From NCBI RefSeq assembly GCF_900143675.1, contig NZ_FRFC01000004.1:124001-188000 (forward strand): a stretch of 64,000 nt of DNA. The letters run 5' to 3'. The position numbers and the translations under genes are program-made. Source of the DNA: Candidatus Nitrosotalea sinensis (GTDB lineage Archaea; Thermoproteota; Nitrososphaeria; Nitrososphaerales; Nitrosopumilaceae). Shown here piece after piece: positions 61,632 through 64,000 of the stretch (the first letter of the stretch is position 1; every line of letters begins with the position of its first letter). The notes under the pieces are model-generated. The model saw only the letters and a program-made list of their open reading frames with translations. It did no database searches and was not told where the DNA came from.

Positions 61632-61779
61632 TTTGTCTTATTTGATTAACAGAAATTTAGAGATATAGACTAGGTGGTAATTATACTAACACCTTGGTGC
61701 CTACTTTTGTACATCAAAGAATTACAAAAGTGAGTTTTCATCCTCAGCATTAATATGTCATGATACAAACAGACAGAGC

Positions 61780-62115
61780 ATGTCATCAATTGACAGTCAG
61801 ACCACATATCTCAAATACAGAGAATATTCAGATCTTCTTAAAGTCATTTTGTATTCATCACAGTCAGTATTGGGCGCAGTACCCTTGATTTACCACCTCA
61901 AACACAACAATCAAAACATAATATTCATACAAACTGGTACAATGGGTGGCAATGTCATACATTACTTAATCAGCAATGGGCCCCCATCAAAAAAATTCAT
62001 AGAATTAAAGAGACTGACAGGAGATTACACCTTTGTAGATAAAATTGGTACAGATGGAATGTCACTTTACATTCCCATACTGGAACTAGAGAAATCAAAC
62101 CTTGATTTTCCATGA
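61780..62115 (+). CDS. Hypothetical protein, 111 aa
   Basis: Mixed alpha/beta with LLKVILYSSQSVLGAVPLIY and NIIFIQTGTMGGNVIHYLI. No motif recognised. Convergent with the OB/Zn-ribbon gene. Confidence 0.65.
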   Translation: MSSIDSQTTYLKYREYSDLLKVILYSSQSVLGAVPLIYHLKHNNQNIIFIQTGTMGGNVIHYLISNGPPSKKFIELKRLTGDYTFVDKIGTDGMSLYIPILELEKSNLDFP

Positions 62116-62122
62116 GAGTATC

Positions 62123-62446
62123 TCATGAAATCTTGAAAACAAATTTTGGCGTTTTGTCATAAGTACAGTATTCCAAGATCAACATTTGACCTGGAATCAG
62201 ATCAGATATAGGCTCAGATATTGTTCCAATAACCCTTATGCTATTTTCAAATTCTGCAATACAAAAGTAAGCATCGCCTTTTCTTGAAAACTCTACAAGA
62301 GTTGCATTACTTGGGACATGTAACCATTCAACATTGCCTAGACATTTATTACAAAATTCACTCGGAGGCCATACCCAATGAATGCATTTCATGCATTTGC
62401 TGCACACAAAGTTATTGCGAGACAATTCATCTTCAAATCTAGTCAT
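62123..62446 (-). CDS. DUF35 OB-fold/zinc-ribbon acyl-CoA-associated protein
   Basis: A 107-aa protein: zinc ribbon FVCSKCMKCIHWVWPPSEFC with CNKC, then an OB fold (GDAYFCIAEFENSIRVIGTI). Such proteins are the partner of SCP2-type thiolases; in archaea the pair can join HMG-CoA synthase in one complex. It overlaps the thiolase by 4 nt. Confidence 0.92.
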   Translation of the reverse strand: MTRFEDELSRNNFVCSKCMKCIHWVWPPSEFCNKCLGNVEWLHVPSNATLVEFSRKGDAYFCIAEFENSIRVIGTISEPISDLIPGQMLILEYCTYDKTPKFVFKIS

Positions 62447-63552
62447 GATTCTAACACCAAAACTGTAGATGATGTTGCACCTGCCGACATATTGTGAACA
62501 AGACCAGTCTTTGCAGCAGGTACTTGTCTTTTACCTGCACTTCCTCCTAGCTGGCGACACACTTCAACAACTTGTGCTATTCCTGTAGCACCAAGAGGAT
62601 GTCCAGCTCCAAGTAAGCCTCCCCTTGGGTTTATTTTTTTATCACATGTATCATATAGAGAACGAACAAGTTTTGAACCCTCTCCTTTTTTACAAAATCC
62701 CATTTCTTCTAATCCAATGATTTCACATATACTAAATGCATCATGAAGCTCAACTACATCAACATCATCAGCAGTTTTTCCAGACATGTTGTATGCCTGA
62801 GTTACTGCATGTCTTGTAGATTCCATTGAAGAAAGATCATTATTTTTTGTAAAGCTTGCAGAGGTTGTCTGTTGTCCAATTCCAGAAATCCATACTGGTG
62901 TGTCAGTGATTTTTCTTGCCTTTTCTTCAGAACATACAAGTATTGCAGCAGCACCATCACATGGCATTGAACAGTCAAGCAATCGGACATTCTCTGTAAG
63001 ATTTTTGGATTTCATTACATCATCAAAGGAAAATGATTTATCAAAAAAGGCATCAGGGTTAGAAAGCGCATTGTCATGGTTTTTTACTGACACGTATGCA
63101 AGATCTTCCAAACTTGTTCCATATTTTCTCATGTGCGCACTTGTAAACATGGATGACCAGAATATTGGATGAGTGTATTCTCCTCTTGACATGTCCCAAT
63201 TTAGAACAAGACCAGGATTATTTGCCTTGTCAGCGCCCACTACAAGAACAACATCTGCAAGCCCTGATGAAACATATGCATATGCTGACACTAGAGAATT
63301 TGTTCCAGAATTACATAAACTCTCAACAGAATGAGATATTTTTGGTTTAATTCCTGACAATTCAGATATTATGTTTGCAATATAATTCCTGTTCGCATTT
63401 GTAGAGGCAAGAACTGCATCAATGTCATGTTGTTCAAGATTTTTCCCACTCTCAAACATTTTCTTGACTGCTGAGAGCATAATCATATCAAGTGGTCTTT
63501 CACTCTTGTCAAATTTTGTAATACCTGTTGCAACTATTGCTACTTTTCTCAT
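62443..63552 (-). CDS. SCP2-type thiolase (acetyl-CoA C-acetyltransferase-like)
   Basis: A 369-aa thiolase: nucleophile Cys in SVESLCNSGTNSLVSAY, and GAGHPLGATGIAQVVEV for the His. The last motif is HNMSAGATSS, not the bacterial CxGG, as expected of the archaeal SCP2-like type. It probably interconverts acetoacetyl-CoA and acetyl-CoA, which would serve both carbon fixation and HMG-CoA synthase. Its operon includes the DUF35 partner and an LLM-type gene. Confidence 0.9.
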   Translation of the reverse strand: MRKVAIVATGITKFDKSERPLDMIMLSAVKKMFESGKNLEQHDIDAVLASTNANRNYIANIISELSGIKPKISHSVESLCNSGTNSLVSAYAYVSSGLADVVLVVGADKANNPGLVLNWDMSRGEYTHPIFWSSMFTSAHMRKYGTSLEDLAYVSVKNHDNALSNPDAFFDKSFSFDDVMKSKNLTENVRLLDCSMPCDGAAAILVCSEEKARKITDTPVWISGIGQQTTSASFTKNNDLSSMESTRHAVTQAYNMSGKTADDVDVVELHDAFSICEIIGLEEMGFCKKGEGSKLVRSLYDTCDKKINPRGGLLGAGHPLGATGIAQVVEVCRQLGGSAGKRQVPAAKTGLVHNMSAGATSSTVLVLES

Positions 63553-64000
63553 ATCATCTCACTACGAAGTGTTTTTACAAGTAATTCAAACGAATCCTGC
63601 ACGTTGCCCACAGGGTTAAATTGTAAGATAGGCAGATTTACTCCTGCGTCCACAAATTTTGATATCTGTTTTCTTACATCGTCAGGAGTTCCACAAGCAG
63701 ACAACGAATTTACCATATCATCAGTTACAGAATAATGAGTATCTTTTAGACCATTTTTTTCATATTCTTCAAATATAGATTTAGTTTCATTATGAAATCC
63801 ATTGGATTCCAAAAATTCTCGATATATCTTCCCTACAGAGACATAGAATGAAATTGTTTGTTTGGCACGTAGTATTGCTTTTTCAGCATCATCAGATACA
63901 CATGTTATAACTTGGCAAGTAACATCAATTTTACGTCTTGATTGCATTTGAGATATTGTTGTTTTCAATTCGTGAAGTGGTCGTAAATAAAAAATCACAC
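63549..64000 (-). CDS. LLM-class (F420/FMN-dependent) oxidoreductase, partial
   Basis: C-terminal 150 residues of a luciferase-like TIM-barrel protein: VTCQVITCVSDDAEKAI, YVSVGKIYREFLESNG, and SACGTPDDVRKQISKFVDAG. The N-terminal part runs off the right edge. It overlaps the thiolase start by 4 nt, so it is the upstream gene of the thiolase/DUF35 operon. Confidence 0.8.
   Translation of the reverse strand, partial: VIFYLRPLHELKTTISQMQSRRKIDVTCQVITCVSDDAEKAILRAKQTISFYVSVGKIYREFLESNGFHNETKSIFEEYEKNGLKDTHYSVTDDMVNSLSACGTPDDVRKQISKFVDAGVNLPILQFNPVGNVQDSFELLVKTLRSEMI

Overview
This is AT-rich DNA from an ammonia-oxidising-type Thaumarchaeon (Nitrososphaerota, probably Nitrosopumilales or a close relative). 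The evidence is the gene content: a group II chaperonin, family B DNA polymerase, Hef-type helicase, Hjc resolvase, EF-1A followed by ribosomal S10 and RNA polymerase subunit P, an archaeal ThrRS, type II GAPDH, bifunctional FBP aldolase/phosphatase, and a 3-hydroxybutyryl-CoA dehydrogenase of the type used in the 3-hydroxypropionate/4-hydroxybutyrate CO2-fixation cycle. There are also PEFG-CTERM surface proteins and many small families known only from Thaumarchaeota. Most genes have a TATA-like box about 25 nt before the start codon, so leaderless mRNA looks common, including from TTG and GTG starts. Nearly every convergent pair ends within 30 nt, and five pairs share exactly 4 nt at their stops.

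Layout. 1-14 kb: Hsp20 (partial) and PAC2, thermosome, HtpX, a CBS protein with a ribosome-hibernation-like tail, a PEFG-CTERM protein, SDR, EamA permease, a frameshifted universal stress protein, a phosphoribosyltransferase, a P1B ATPase, a TIGR00300 enzyme, an HD hydrolase and a cobalamin adenosyltransferase. 14-23.6 kb: tRNA-Phe, small regulators (stand-alone Lrp/AsnC sensor domains), a class III cyclase with a zinc microprotein, a probable structured ncRNA, threonine ammonia-lyase, an NRAMP transporter and tRNA-Val. 23.6-27.06 kb: a segment bounded by the tRNA-Val 3' end and a 12-bp copy of it, holding orphan genes and a frameshifted G1 peptidase. 27-36.6 kb: stress and small proteins, ThrRS, agmatinase, a large S8 protease, and an arsenic operon (methyltransferase, reductase, aquaporin) with a divergent HxlR-type regulator and a perfect operator-like dyad. 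36.6-46.2 kb: PolB with dCMP deaminase, Hef helicase, and a run of very small genes, several Cys/His-rich. 46.2-64 kb: central metabolism (3-hydroxybutyryl-CoA dehydrogenase, FBP aldolase/phosphatase with a 195-residue Pro/Gln/Arg tail, GAPDH, HMG-CoA synthase, thiolase with its OB/Zn partner, threonine synthase), EF-1A/S10/RpoP, Zn-finger proteins and Hjc.

Functional links. Threonine synthase, threonine ammonia-lyase and ThrRS cover threonine production and use. 3-hydroxybutyryl-CoA dehydrogenase, thiolase/DUF35 and HMG-CoA synthase connect carbon fixation to mevalonate and lipids. FBP aldolase/phosphatase and GAPDH serve gluconeogenesis. PolB, dCMP deaminase, Hef and Hjc form a replication/repair set, and both PolB and Hef end in PCNA-binding peptides. 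The most noteworthy items are two unannotated structured RNA candidates, the tRNA-bounded segment, at least nine Cys/His-rich microproteins of 38-55 aa, the CBS/hibernation-factor fusion, the FBPase tail and the arsenic regulator/operator pair. No amo, CRISPR or IS transposase genes are visible.
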